The position numbers and the translations under genes are program-made. DNA of 64,000 bases, taken from contig NZ_QKNY01000007.1 of the NCBI RefSeq assembly GCF_003605575.1, positions 80,637 to 144,636 on the forward strand, given 5' to 3'. Source of the DNA: Halonotius aquaticus (GTDB lineage Archaea > Halobacteriota > Halobacteria > Halobacteriales > Haloferacaceae). The notes under the pieces are model-generated. The model had not been told where the DNA came from and did not search any database. It worked only from the letters and a program-made list of their open reading frames with translations. Below, piece by piece: positions 1 to 8,385 of the stretch (the stretch's first letter is position 1; the number at the start of each line of letters is the position of its first letter).

Positions 1-1
1 C

Positions 2-382
2 ACCTCATGGTTCATCTCTCGCGGCGGGCCTGATGGCGCAATGGCGGCTGACGGCGACGCCCTTGGTGTTGAGAGAACACTTGAGCCCGAATGCTACGAG
101 GTGACGTTCTTTGTGATCTACGATCCCCGAACCGACCTTTGTTACAAGGTCGAAGCCCCCTACGCGGTCAGTCGTGACCCGGAGACGCGCCAGCAGCTTC
201 AAACGCAGATTCTTTCGGAGGTAGCCGCTGAACGCGGGCCGCCGACGGCCGTGGATAAAGCCGACGAACTCGCCAAAATCAGTGCCTCGGAGAAGGCAGC
301 CCTCCGCAGGAAGTTCGAAACCATCCTCCACAGCGAACAACAGGCAACCCACGACAAACGCCGCTGGGGAGACGAATATTAG
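2..382 (+). CDS. C-terminal part of a NurA-like nuclease (5' end outside or at window edge)
   Basis: The frame is open from base 2 to a TAG at 380-382, so the gene may begin before the window; the first ATG inside is at 41. The protein ends with a run of acidic and basic residues (LRRKFE near its last 25 residues, then RRWGDEY). This, with the segment GPPTAVDKADELA, resembles the C-terminus of haloarchaeal NurA, the 5'-3' nuclease that works with HerA in DNA end resection. The catalytic N-terminal half is not visible, so the call rests on recall of the C-terminal pattern. The stop codon overlaps the stop of the convergent gene by 3-4 bases. Confidence 0.45.
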   Translation, partial: TSWFISRGGPDGAMAADGDALGVERTLEPECYEVTFFVIYDPRTDLCYKVEAPYAVSRDPETRQQLQTQILSEVAAERGPPTAVDKADELAKISASEKAALRRKFETILHSEQQATHDKRRWGDEY

Positions 383-720
383 TCGACTGTTGGTTCGGCG
401 GATTCGACCTCGACATCGACGGTGTCGCTGTCGACGCCGATGCGGACGAACTGCGTGACGACGTGTTCTTTGGCCGCCTCGACGGCCTGCTCTTTTGTCT
501 CGAAGCCGCGCGGCATCGGCGACTCGAAGGCGATCCGCACCTCCTCGCCGTCGACCTCGATCGGCGAGCCACCGCTCTCGACCGCATAAAAGGAGTCACA
601 GACCCAGACGTAGGGCGCGTCGGCGTTGGGGGTGCCCTTGTAGCTCGGTGGCTCCTCGCCGCGCTCGAAGACCGTGCCCGTGAGATCCGTCCCGCCGCCG
701 TGACCGCGCACGAGTAGCAT
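379..720 (-). CDS. conserved hypothetical protein, 113 aa
   Basis: I do not recognise the family. The protein is acidic, has no membrane segment and ends in an Asp/Glu/Val-rich tail. A longer frame opens at 774. I chose the ATG at 718-720 because a TTTTTA box sits 24-29 bases upstream, as expected for a leaderless haloarchaeal transcript. The central motif APYVWVCDSFYAVESGG looks like a compact beta domain. The gene converges on the NurA-like fragment. Confidence 0.6.
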   Translation of the reverse strand: MLLVRGHGGGTDLTGTVFERGEEPPSYKGTPNADAPYVWVCDSFYAVESGGSPIEVDGEEVRIAFESPMPRGFETKEQAVEAAKEHVVTQFVRIGVDSDTVDVEVESAEPTVD

Positions 721-743
721 ACCCGATGTTACGGGCTCAACTG

Positions 744-749
744 TAAAAA
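744..749 (-). promoter_or_regulatory. TATA box for the 113-aa gene
   Basis: TTTTTA on the minus strand, 24-29 bases before the ATG at 720. It supports the short start over the upstream alternative start at 774. Confidence 0.45.
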
Positions 750-782
750 GCAGGCCGTCGGCGACTGTGTTCACACCGACCG

Positions 783-1691
783 CTACATCGTCGCATCGAG
801 ATGTGCCAGCAACGCTTCGGTCGTTTCTTCAGGTCGCTCATGCAGTACCCAATGCGTCGCCGACGGAAACGTCACCAACTGCCCCGAATCACAGTAGTTC
901 AGACTCTCCTCGGCCATCGTCGATTCCAGAAACTCGTCTTGCTGTCCCCACATGACGAGCGTCGGCACCGACACCTGCTGCTGTGGCGGCCGCGGTCGAT
1001 ACCGCCCCATCGCCCGATACCAGTTGATCATCGCGGTTACCGCCCCCGACTGTGTCCACGCCTCGCGGTATCGCCGAAGATCCGTCGCCGAGAACGTGCC
1101 GGGGCGACTGCTTTCTGTCAGTCCGCGCTGCAGTGCCCGACAGTCGTTGGCCGTCGCAATCGTCTCCGGCAGCACCGGGAGCTGAAACGCAAACATGTAC
1201 CAGCTTTTCCGCAGTTGTGAGAGACTGCGCCGGAGTGTGTCCTCCATCACCGTCGGGTGCGGTACGTTGACCGCGGTCAGCGACGCGATCCGCGCAGGAT
1301 AGCTGAGCGCGAGCCACCAGGCGACGGCCGCCCCCCAGTCGTGGCCCGCGACCGCCGCAGTCTCACGGTCGGCATCGTCGATAAGGCCGATCACATCGGC
1401 GGCCAGCTCCTCGATGTGGTAGCTGGCGACGCCGTCAGGTTTGTCGCTGCGGTTGTAGCCGCGCTGGTCGGGGACGATAACACGGTAGCCGGCATCGGCC
1501 AGCGGCTCGATCTGGCGGTGCCAGCCGTCCCAAAACTCCGGAAACCCATGGAGCAAAATCACGAGCGGCCCGTCTTCGGGGCCGGCCTGTCGTGTGTGGA
1601 GCCGAATCCCGTTGGTCTCGACGACGACCGATTCGCCCGGCCGGTCGTCACCTCTGGCGGTTGCTGCGTCCGACGGTACAGAAGCGTCCAT
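783..1691 (-). CDS. alpha/beta hydrolase, epoxide-hydrolase type
   Basis: 302 residues with the alpha/beta-hydrolase layout. HGFPEFW at 48-54 is the oxyanion-hole motif of epoxide hydrolases. The nucleophile is Asp118 in GHDWG (116-120), which points to an epoxide hydrolase or haloalkane-dehalogenase-like enzyme rather than a Ser esterase. The acid is probably Asp252 and the catalytic His is His280 in the segment ATHWVLHE. The lid region (about 150-210) is helical. There is no signal peptide, so it is cytoplasmic. The substrate cannot be read from sequence. It stands alone between two hypothetical genes. Confidence 0.85.
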   Translation of the reverse strand: MDASVPSDAATARGDDRPGESVVVETNGIRLHTRQAGPEDGPLVILLHGFPEFWDGWHRQIEPLADAGYRVIVPDQRGYNRSDKPDGVASYHIEELAADVIGLIDDADRETAAVAGHDWGAAVAWWLALSYPARIASLTAVNVPHPTVMEDTLRRSLSQLRKSWYMFAFQLPVLPETIATANDCRALQRGLTESSRPGTFSATDLRRYREAWTQSGAVTAMINWYRAMGRYRPRPPQQQVSVPTLVMWGQQDEFLESTMAEESLNYCDSGQLVTFPSATHWVLHERPEETTEALLAHLDATM

Positions 1692-1745
1692 ACGATACCA
1701 ACGGGCTGGACTGCGTAATACCTGCTGCCGGCGTGCGTCAGTGAC

Positions 1746-2234
1746 TCACTCCGACGATGGCGTCAACAGTTCCTCGGCATCGAACTTCTGTTTCTCATAG
1801 AAGCCGCGACCCTTCAGCCGCGGGACGGTGTGGGTGTGCAGCGTTTCGCTGTCGAGATCATACAGCAGCGGAAAGACGTTTGTTCGTCGGTTGGCGACAG
1901 TGAACTCCTCGGTGGCAAACTCGATCAACTCCGCGTCGGGTGAGGCCCGTGGGTAGACGATGTAGCCAAAGAGATTCTGGAAGGAGCCGTCGGTCGGCGG
2001 CGAGGCCGAGCCGACAAGCGTTCGGAAGGATTCGGTCGTCGTCTCGACGGTCTCAGGATCAAGCTCAAGATCCTCGTTGATCGTCACGTAGACCTTTGTT
2101 CGGCCGATCGTCGGATCTTCGTCTTCCTTGTACCATACCGGATCGAACGGGTTTGCCTCTTCGGGCGGCAGTGGGTCGTACTCGTGATCTACCACCTGCG
2201 CTTCGACGTGATCACGATACTCGTCGATGTCCAT
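1746..2234 (-). CDS. conserved haloarchaeal protein of unknown function, 162 aa
   Basis: Soluble, acidic protein with no recognisable motif. It starts MDIDEYRDHVEAQV and ends EELLTPSSE. The middle has beta-rich segments (TKVYVTINEDLEL, FGYIVYPR). No Cys pairs or nucleotide-binding loop are seen. The 3' end lies 54 bp from the start of the hydrolase gene on the same strand, so the two may be co-transcribed. Confidence 0.65.
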   Translation of the reverse strand: MDIDEYRDHVEAQVVDHEYDPLPPEEANPFDPVWYKEDEDPTIGRTKVYVTINEDLELDPETVETTTESFRTLVGSASPPTDGSFQNLFGYIVYPRASPDAELIEFATEEFTVANRRTNVFPLLYDLDSETLHTHTVPRLKGRGFYEKQKFDAEELLTPSSE

Positions 2235-2324
2235 GTGACGTACTCTGTGGGTCGTTGTATATGTTATTCGGTATCCGAGTGCGGCCCACCCAGATGCGGA
2301 TTAGCTCACGTCCCCCTCGCGTGT

Positions 2325-2633
2325 TCAGGCGGCCGCCCGCATCGACCATACAGCCAACAACCCGAGTAGTACCGCCGGTACCAGCGGGAGGATCAGAAAT
2401 GTCGCAAAGAACGGCAACCCCGCGGCAGCCGGGATGGCTGGCCGGAGATAGATGAGTCCAGGTACAACTAAGAAACAGGCCACGACACCGGCGACCAGCA
2501 CCCAGCCGTGTCGATCGAACCCCTCGCCGTCTGGTTCTTCGTCTGCGCCTACCTGCGTCACATCGCCATCGGGCGCATCCGACTGGCGGACTGGATCGTC
2601 GGCCGTGTCGTCCCCACCGGCTTCGGAACTCAC
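2325..2633 (-). CDS. small two-helix membrane protein, 102 aa
   Basis: The N-terminal 40 residues are acidic and likely disordered. Two hydrophobic helices follow (HGWVLVAGVVACFLVVPGLI, and the final segment FFATFLILPLVPAVLLGLLA). The segment GLPFF between the helices recalls small solute-symporter accessory proteins of the DUF3311 type, but no symporter gene is adjacent. The frame is open to 2684; I chose the GTG at 2631-2633 because the upstream extension is Arg/Cys-rich and unlike a haloarchaeal protein. Confidence 0.6.
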   Translation of the reverse strand: MSSEAGGDDTADDPVRQSDAPDGDVTQVGADEEPDGEGFDRHGWVLVAGVVACFLVVPGLIYLRPAIPAAAGLPFFATFLILPLVPAVLLGLLAVWSMRAAA

Positions 2634-2697
2634 TGTTTGTCGTTTTTGCCCGGCGGGCAAAGCCCTCACGGTTCGACACCACACCGCATGCGAGCAG

Positions 2698-2703
2698 TTT
2701 TAA
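2698..2703 (+). promoter_or_regulatory. TATA box of ilvD
   Basis: TTTTAA 25-30 bases before the ilvD ATG at 2728, which fits a leaderless transcript. Confidence 0.5.
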
Positions 2704-2727
2704 CACATCCAGGGGCTACGAGAGCGT

Positions 2728-4473
2728 ATGAGCAAACAGGAACCCAAAGCAGAGTCGGGGAAAGACCCTGAGTTGCGGAGCAGCGAAGTCACCGAGGGCG
2801 TCGATCAGGCTCCCTCGCGGGCGATGTTCCGCGCGATGGGATACGACGACGCGGATCTCTCCTCGCCGATGGTCGGCATCGCCAACCCGGCCGCCGACAT
2901 CACGCCCTGTAACGTCCACCTCGATGATGTCGCCGACGCAGCCTACGAGGGTGTCGACGACGGCGACGGCATGCCGATCGAGTTCGGGACGATCACGATC
3001 TCTGATGCCGTCTCGATGGGGACTGAGGGCATGAAGGCCTCGCTCATCTCCCGGGAGATGATCGCCGACAGCGTCGAACTCGTCTCCTTCGGCGAGCGGA
3101 TGGACGGCCTCGTCACCATCGGTGGCTGTGACAAGAACATGCCGGGGATGATGATGGCCTCGATCCGAACCGACCTCCCGAGTGTCTTCCTCTACGGCGG
3201 GTCGATCATGCCCGGCGAGCATGACGGTCGGGAGATTACCATCCAGAACGTCTTCGAGGGCGTCGGCGCGGTTGCCCAAGGCGAGATGGAGGAAGACGAA
3301 CTCGACGAGATGGAACGCCACGCCTGTCCCGGTGCGGGCTCCTGTGGCGGCATGTTCACCGCCAACACGATGGCATCGGTTTCCGAAGCCTTGGGCCTCG
3401 CGCCGCTCGGCTCGGCCGCGGCCCCCGCCGAACACGAGGAACGCTACGAGATCGCCGAACGCGCCGGCGAGATCGCCGTCGACGCCATCGAAAACGACCG
3501 CCGACCCTCCGACATCCTCTCGAAGAAGAGCTTCGAGAACGCCATCGCCCTGCAGGTCGCCACCGGCGGCTCGACGAACGCGGTGCTGCACATCCTGGCG
3601 ATGGCCGCCGAGGCTGGCATCGACCTCGACATCACGGAGTTCGACGAGATCTCCCGGCGCACACCAAAGATCGCCAACCTCCAGCCCGGCGGCGAGCGCG
3701 TCATGAACGATCTCTTCGAGATCGGCGGCGTCCCGGTCGTCCTCCGTCGCCTGCTTGAAGCCGATCTGATCCACGGCGACGCGATGACCGTCACCGGTCG
3801 CACGATCGCCGAGGAACTCGCCCATCTTGAAGAGGAAGGACGAATTCCCGACGACGACGAGATAGAGGCCGACTACCTCTACACCGTCGACGACCCTTAT
3901 CAGGAGGAGGGCGCGATCAAGATCCTGACGGGCAATCTCGCCCCCGACGGCGGCGTCCTCAAGGTGACCGGCGACGACAAGTTCCACCACGAAGGCCCCG
4001 CTCGCGTCTTCGAAAACGAGGAAGACGCGATGGCCTACGTCCAGGAGGGCCACATCGAATCTGGCGACGTGATCGTCATCCGCAACGAGGGGCCGAGCGG
4101 CGGCCCCGGCATGCGGGAGATGCTCGGCGTCACCGCCGCGGTCGTCGGCGCGGGCCACGAGGACGACGTGGCCCTGCTGACCGATGGTCGTTTCTCGGGT
4201 GCGACTCGCGGCCCGATGATCGGCCACGTCGCGCCCGAAGCCGCCGACGGCGGCCCCATCGCGCTGCTCGAAGAGGGTGACACTGTCACCGTCGATATCC
4301 CCGAACGAGAGCTGTCAGTCGACTGCTCTGAGGAGGAACTCGACGCCCGCCGCGAGGCGTGGGAACCACGCGATCCAGCTTACACCAGCGGCGTTCTCGG
4401 CAAGTACGCTCGCGACTTCGGCTCAGCCGCGAAGGGTGCAGTGACGAACCCCGGACTCGTCGACAACGACTGA
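2728..4473 (+). CDS. ilvD: dihydroxy-acid dehydratase
   Basis: 581 residues, full length for IlvD/Edd. It dehydrates 2,3-dihydroxy-isovalerate and its homologue to the 2-keto acids in valine, isoleucine and leucine synthesis. Fe-S ligand cysteines are visible at Cys61 (ADITPCN), Cys134 in the signature CDKNMPG, and Cys206 in [15 protein letters not shown]. The C-terminal half carries the glycine-rich signature region near [10 protein letters not shown] and [13 protein letters not shown]. The protein is cytoplasmic. The gene stands alone with its own promoter and ends in a stem-loop; no ilvBNC genes are in the window. Confidence 0.97.
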   Translation: MSKQEPKAESGKDPELRSSEVTEGVDQAPSRAMFRAMGYDDADLSSPMVGIANPAADITPCNVHLDDVADAAYEGVDDGDGMPIEFGTITISDAVSMGTEGMKASLISREMIADSVELVSFGERMDGLVTIGGCDKNMPGMMMASIRTDLPSVFLYGGSIMPGEHDGREITIQNVFEGVGAVAQGEMEEDELDEMERHACPGAGSCGGMFTANTMASVSEALGLAPLGSAAAPAEHEERYEIAERAGEIAVDAIENDRRPSDILSKKSFENAIALQVATGGSTNAVLHILAMAAEAGIDLDITEFDEISRRTPKIANLQPGGERVMNDLFEIGGVPVVLRRLLEADLIHGDAMTVTGRTIAEELAHLEEEGRIPDDDEIEADYLYTVDDPYQEEGAIKILTGNLAPDGGVLKVTGDDKFHHEGPARVFENEEDAMAYVQEGHIESGDVIVIRNEGPSGGPGMREMLGVTAAVVGAGHEDDVALLTDGRFSGATRGPMIGHVAPEAADGGPIALLEEGDTVTVDIPERELSVDCSEEELDARREAWEPRDPAYTSGVLGKYARDFGSAAKGAVTNPGLVDND

Positions 4474-4485
4474 GTCGGTCGTTGT
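4463..4485 (+). terminator. stem-loop overlapping the ilvD stop codon
   Basis: ACAACGAC (4463-4470) and GTCGTTGT (4478-4485) form a perfect 8-bp stem with a 7-base loop that contains the TGA stop. It lies between two convergent genes, so it could end or stabilise either transcript. Archaeal intrinsic termination depends mainly on T-runs, and none is strong here, so the role is uncertain. Confidence 0.4.
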
Positions 4486-4499
4486 GTTTGCTGGATCGA

Positions 4500-5408
4500 T
4501 CAGGCACGGTGGGCGTGCATGAGCGCGAAGTGTGCGACGATCGCGGAGGGGCCAACAGCGATCGCCAGAAGCGCACCTTCCCCAAGCAGGATGTACAGCA
4601 GTGGGCCCATCAACAACATCGACGCGCCAACCCCACCGATAATGAGCCGCTCGCTGCGATCGATCCGATCGGGGGTGCCGTTCTCCGCAGCCATCCTTCG
4701 GAGCCGCGGTGCAACTTCCGGAGCGACCGCCGCGGGCACGGCAAGCAGATGTGGGCCTTTGTACCACTGTTTTCCCCGGTTTGCGAAGACAAACAGGCTT
4801 CGACCGAACAGCTCACCCCTCCGAATCTTCACCGTGTTGTCGAGTGAACGACGCTTCGTTCGGTTCGGTTGCTCCCGTTCGATAACGCCAGCTTCCGGAT
4901 CGACTGTCGTGGTCGTCCCCCGGTTGTTCTGGACGAGCAGCGATGCAAACACCACCGTCAGCTGTATCGCGTAGAGTCGTTCTTGTATACCGGTGAAGAC
5001 CCACAGGACTCCGCCACCGATGGCAGCACCACATCCGACCCAGCCAAGCCGAACCGACGACCACTCCAACTGTTGACGTAGTTGATGGGTATCGGGATCG
5101 ACTTCCTCAGCAGCCCAGTCCCGCGCGTGAATGATAAACGGCGTCAACACGAACAGCACCACTCCAAGGGTCAACACGACATCAACCGATATTTCGCCAA
5201 CGAGAGCTGGCAGCGATCGGCCAATCAGCAGACATCCGACGCCACCGAGCCCGAGTAGTCCCCCGATCCCGACTGATCGGAGACGATTCCAGTTGCCGGC
5301 CGTCGTTTCCCACGAGATCGCGCTGTCGGCTTCGGCGTGTCGGTCGGCCGGCTGCTCATCCGCTGTGGTAATTGTGCTCTCGCCGGAGTCCGACGCGACT
5401 GAACGCAT
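4500..5408 (-). CDS. membrane protein of unknown function, 302 aa
   Basis: About six hydrophobic segments in three pairs: residues about 48-85 (IGGLLGLGGVGCLLIG and following), about 123-160, and about 265-300 (ASMLLMGPLLYILLGEGALL). Between the second and third pairs lies a cytoplasmic domain of about 100 residues with the conserved-looking string TVKIRRGELFGRSLFVFANRGK, which resembles a PH-like (bPH2) beta domain. The N-terminal 40 residues are polar. No transport motif is recognised. It converges on ilvD. Confidence 0.65.
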   Translation of the reverse strand: MRSVASDSGESTITTADEQPADRHAEADSAISWETTAGNWNRLRSVGIGGLLGLGGVGCLLIGRSLPALVGEISVDVVLTLGVVLFVLTPFIIHARDWAAEEVDPDTHQLRQQLEWSSVRLGWVGCGAAIGGGVLWVFTGIQERLYAIQLTVVFASLLVQNNRGTTTTVDPEAGVIEREQPNRTKRRSLDNTVKIRRGELFGRSLFVFANRGKQWYKGPHLLAVPAAVAPEVAPRLRRMAAENGTPDRIDRSERLIIGGVGASMLLMGPLLYILLGEGALLAIAVGPSAIVAHFALMHAHRA

Positions 5409-5501
5409 TCGCGGTATGCTATCGTGTTATCCGTCAAGTAAGTTCGGTTGGCGACCGTTGCTGCAGACGGGTCGCCGTCACCATGCGGCTACTCGTTGCC
5501 C

Positions 5502-7028
5502 TCACCACGTTGCAAACGAGTCGTGTTGGTGAGACAGCCGGTTGTACGTCGTCTGCATTTCGGTAATCGCCGCGGCCAGCGACGCGCCGTCTGATAGTGC
5601 GTCCGCCACCTGTGTTTTTTTCCACTGGCTCGGTGTCATCTGTTGCTCCCAGCGAGCCCGAATCGGTGCGATGCGGTCGGCGGCCTCGGTATCGCTGAGC
5701 CCCTGTTCGCGAAGCCCACGCTCGGCGAGTGTGAATACCTCACTGTAGATCACATCGTGGTCGGTCGTTTTCTCGCCGTCGGCGGTCACCCAGTGTAACT
5801 CGGCATCGAGCCCATTGTCAACCGCATCGTAGAAGCTGGTTTCTGCCGCGTCCCACTGCAACGTCGTCAGTGGGTGGTCGGCGGCAACGAGTCCGCGCAG
5901 CAGGCCGACGACCAGCCAGTGCAGCGCGAGGGTGTCCTCGACGGTCGGTTGTGTTGGCAGCGGGCGGTATTCGATCCGAAGCGTCCCCTCGCTGGCCGAA
6001 CTCTCGCCGGTCTGCGTGCTGGCGTCGTCGCCAACGATCCCACGCACCCACCGCCAGTAGGTGCCGTATTTGTGTTGAAACTCCCAGTAGGGGTCATCAC
6101 GGGTCGTATGCTCCCATTCGTGGAGAAACGGCCCACATGTCCAGTCGTCGACAACGCGATCGATGATGTCGGTCGGTGTGTCAATATCGGCTGGACAGCC
6201 GGCCTTCTGATAGCCGGCACTGTTGACTGTTCCCTCGAAGACCGGCACCCGGAGTTCGTGTGGTGTGGTTTCGATCAGTTCCTCGGGGTCGTCGACCGCG
6301 GTGTACAGATCGGCTGGGAGAAACGGTGAGTTGGTTGCCAGTGCCACTACCGGCCCGAGCGTCCGGATGGCGGCGTTGAAATACGCTGGAAACGCTGCCG
6401 CCGCGGGAATCTGAAGATGCGGCTGGATCGAGGTCGTCAGCGATTCGACGAGGATTGTTGGAAATGACGCGTCGGTGCCGGGGACGGACAGCGGGATTGT
6501 ACCGCCAGCCTGCTCGATGAGTGCGTTATCGATCGCCTGGTACCGTGGCTTTGGCTGCATATTCTCAGCAATAACCAGTCCGTCGTCTTCGCTGACAGCG
6601 CCAAGATACGCTTGACTCCCTTCGATCGGTGGGATCGTCCACATCCCATCGAGTATAATTTGATGGTCGGCGTCGCCAGCGGCCGCCTCGTCGCGAATGT
6701 CGTCGATAGCTGTCCGCAACTCGGTGGCCTGTGCGGTGAGTCCTGCGGGATCGAATGGCTGTGGTGTGCTGTTGAGTTCGATGTTGTGCCGGCCGATCTC
6801 CCGGGTGCGACCCGAAGTCGCAAACAGCGTTTCGGGCACCGTTGTTAGCTTTCCGTCATCATCGACGGCGTAGCATTCCACCTCAAGCCCGACTGCGAAC
6901 CCCTCGCCATCGAAGTCGCCATCGTGGATCGCCGCCCGGAGCGCCGCCGCCTGCTCGTCTACCCGCCGGTCGAACGTCTCGCGGGTGTCGGCAGCAAGTG
7001 CCTGTCGAACCATCGCCCGGTCGTCCAT
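5502..7028 (-). CDS. glutamate-cysteine ligase family protein (GCS2-like)
   Basis: 508 residues. The N-terminal segment GFAVGLEVECYAVDDDGK carries the Glu-x-Glu metal/ATP-binding motif of the carboxylate-amine ligase/GCS2 fold, followed by IGRHNIELNSTPQPF, a typical E-x-N strand. Later segments LRIEYRPLPTQPT and VGLLRGLVAADHPLTTL fit the C-terminal core. Haloarchaea make gamma-glutamylcysteine as their main thiol with a shorter GshA; this longer protein is more likely a paralogue, so substrate and product are not certain. It is soluble, has its own promoter and is not in an obvious operon. Confidence 0.7.
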   Translation of the reverse strand: MDDRAMVRQALAADTRETFDRRVDEQAAALRAAIHDGDFDGEGFAVGLEVECYAVDDDGKLTTVPETLFATSGRTREIGRHNIELNSTPQPFDPAGLTAQATELRTAIDDIRDEAAAGDADHQIILDGMWTIPPIEGSQAYLGAVSEDDGLVIAENMQPKPRYQAIDNALIEQAGGTIPLSVPGTDASFPTILVESLTTSIQPHLQIPAAAAFPAYFNAAIRTLGPVVALATNSPFLPADLYTAVDDPEELIETTPHELRVPVFEGTVNSAGYQKAGCPADIDTPTDIIDRVVDDWTCGPFLHEWEHTTRDDPYWEFQHKYGTYWRWVRGIVGDDASTQTGESSASEGTLRIEYRPLPTQPTVEDTLALHWLVVGLLRGLVAADHPLTTLQWDAAETSFYDAVDNGLDAELHWVTADGEKTTDHDVIYSEVFTLAERGLREQGLSDTEAADRIAPIRARWEQQMTPSQWKKTQVADALSDGASLAAAITEMQTTYNRLSHQHDSFATW

Positions 7029-7052
7029 ACCCGGTGGTTCGTGGCTCGACTG

Positions 7053-7430
7053 TTAGGTGTTTGGTCGCCGCTCCGCGCTCGTCGTTGTCGTGCTATCGTA
7101 GACTGCTGCCAACAGCAGGATGGCGATCAGGGCGTCAAGCCCGTGTTCGAGAAAATGATGGCTGCCGGGCGACAGCAGTCCGCGAAGGGTCAGCAATCCG
7201 GCGATCGATCGGGAGAGCAACGCCGCTAGCGTCGCACTCACAAGGAAGTACCGGCGGCTTCGACGGCGGTATGCGACGATCAGACTCAGTCCGAACAGCA
7301 CGGTCGTCACCCCTGCGGCGGTGAGCAAGACCCACGAGAGCACCTGCTCGCCACTACCAGCATGCAACAGCGGTGGCGACGCCAGCGACGGGGTCGATGC
7401 AGGCGACACACCCACCGGTATCCAACCCAT
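7053..7430 (-). CDS. small membrane protein divergent from a wHTH regulator, 125 aa
   Basis: Three probable membrane helices: about 30-53 (VLSWVLLTAAGVTTVLFGLS), about 62-84 and about 93-112 (ALIAILLLAAVYDS). The short N-terminal extension is outside or periplasmic and the tail is polar. I do not recognise the family. It is divergent from the wHTH gene at 7574, and such pairs often share one regulatory region, so it may be the regulator's target. Its start lies 24 codons after any conserved feature, so the N-terminus is uncertain. Confidence 0.6.
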   Translation of the reverse strand: MGWIPVGVSPASTPSLASPPLLHAGSGEQVLSWVLLTAAGVTTVLFGLSLIVAYRRRSRRYFLVSATLAALLSRSIAGLLTLRGLLSPGSHHFLEHGLDALIAILLLAAVYDSTTTTSAERRPNT

Positions 7431-7532
7431 TAGGGTCGTTTACCGTTGCTGTCTTCAAATCGGTTGTGGCTGGATCATGAAATGTTGGTGGCGATCGCTG
7501 TTCTCACTCAGTGGGAAGCTATCTGGTATACT

Positions 7533-7551
7533 TGTAGTCGTACCAACTACA
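7533..7551. promoter_or_regulatory. inverted repeat upstream of the wHTH gene (candidate operator)
   Basis: TGTAGT (7533-7538) and ACTACA (7546-7551) form a perfect 6-bp inverted repeat with a 7-base spacer, 23 bp before the wHTH start and just after a GGTATACT box. The position suits autoregulation of the divergent pair. Confidence 0.4.
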
Positions 7552-7573
7552 GTGTTGTGAGGCGAACACACCC

Positions 7574-8083
7574 ATGACAACCACGCGGGAGCAGATCAAA
7601 ACCCACGTCACCGAGCATCCCGGCGTCCACTTCAATGAGATCGGCCGGGCCCTCGACATCGCAACCGGACAGACACAGTATCACCTCCGCCGGCTGATGA
7701 ATGATGACGCGATCGACTCCCAGTCACTTGTGGGACGCACCCACTACTATCCTGCCGGCTACGAGCCTTGGGAGCAACGCGCCCTCGCATTGCTGCGCCG
7801 GGAGACGGCCCGCGAGATTCTCCTGACACTGCTGGAAACCGGGACGCAATCCGCCCCAGCACTCACCGACGAGATCGGGATCGCCCGCAGCACGCTCTCG
7901 TGGCATCTCTCAAATCTTGAGGACGCCGACCTGATCGAAACTGAGACCGTCGACGGCGAGGTTCGCGTCACCCCGCGTCGCCCGGAGCGACTCGCCGACC
8001 TTGCTCGCACTGTCTCGCCGTCGCTGCCGAGTCGGTTTGTCGATCGGTTCGAACGCCTTGTCGACGACGCCCTGGTCGGCTGA
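7574..8083 (+). CDS. transcription regulator with two winged-helix domains
   Basis: 169 residues. The first wHTH (about 5-60) contains HPGVHFNEIGRALDIATGQTQYHLRRL; the second (about 75-135) contains SAPALTDEIGIARSTLSWHLSNL. This tandem arrangement is common among haloarchaeal ArsR/MarR-like regulators that appear next to membrane proteins. No ligand domain or Cys cluster is seen. It is divergent from the three-helix membrane protein at 7053-7430 and has an inverted repeat in the shared intergenic region. The stop codon directly abuts the stop of the convergent gene at 8084. Confidence 0.85.
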   Translation: MTTTREQIKTHVTEHPGVHFNEIGRALDIATGQTQYHLRRLMNDDAIDSQSLVGRTHYYPAGYEPWEQRALALLRRETAREILLTLLETGTQSAPALTDEIGIARSTLSWHLSNLEDADLIETETVDGEVRVTPRRPERLADLARTVSPSLPSRFVDRFERLVDDALVG

Positions 8084-8347
8084 CTACTCGTGGGTAAAGA
8101 GGAACGCCCGATCGTCGTCGCTGACGGAGACACAGAGATCCATCACCTCATCCAACGACAGACTGCTCTCGGGGCCTTTTGAGGCGATGAGGTAATCGAA
8201 GGGCTCCTCACAGACGGGACAGGCGATCGCGGTGGTGTTCTGGTAGGTGGCGATCATCTCGTTGTCCCGCCGCGGCGTGAGGTAGTTGACGAGTTCGGTC
8301 AGTGGTTCGTCGGACGGATCGTCTGGATCGGCGGGCTCACTGTCCAT
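8084..8347 (-). CDS. small zinc-ribbon-like protein, 87 aa
   Basis: One CPVC pair (in TTAIACPVCEEPFD) sits in a short protein that also has a conserved-looking N-terminal helix (LTELVNYLTPRRDNEM) and a C-terminal FLFTHE. Families like this are annotated near archaellum genes in other haloarchaea, but no archaellum genes are here, so I assign no function. The frame is open to 8389; the ATG at 8345-8347 is preferred because a TTTATTTT box lies 23-30 bases upstream. Confidence 0.65.
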   Translation of the reverse strand: MDSEPADPDDPSDEPLTELVNYLTPRRDNEMIATYQNTTAIACPVCEEPFDYLIASKGPESSLSLDEVMDLCVSVSDDDRAFLFTHE

Positions 8348-8369
8348 GCGAGTACTAGCCACGGCCGCG

Positions 8370-8377
8370 AAAATAAA
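8370..8377 (-). promoter_or_regulatory. TATA box of the 87-aa gene
   Basis: TTTATTTT on the minus strand, inside the gap after thiR, 23-30 bases before the ATG at 8347. It suggests this gene is transcribed on its own and not only as read-through from thiR. Confidence 0.5.
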
Positions 8378-8385
8378 GACTCCGC

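Noticed and set aside
2716-4227. 503-aa open frame on the strand opposite ilvD
   Set aside because: It mirrors the codon bias of ilvD and has no recognisable domain; long antisense frames are common in GC-rich haloarchaeal DNA.
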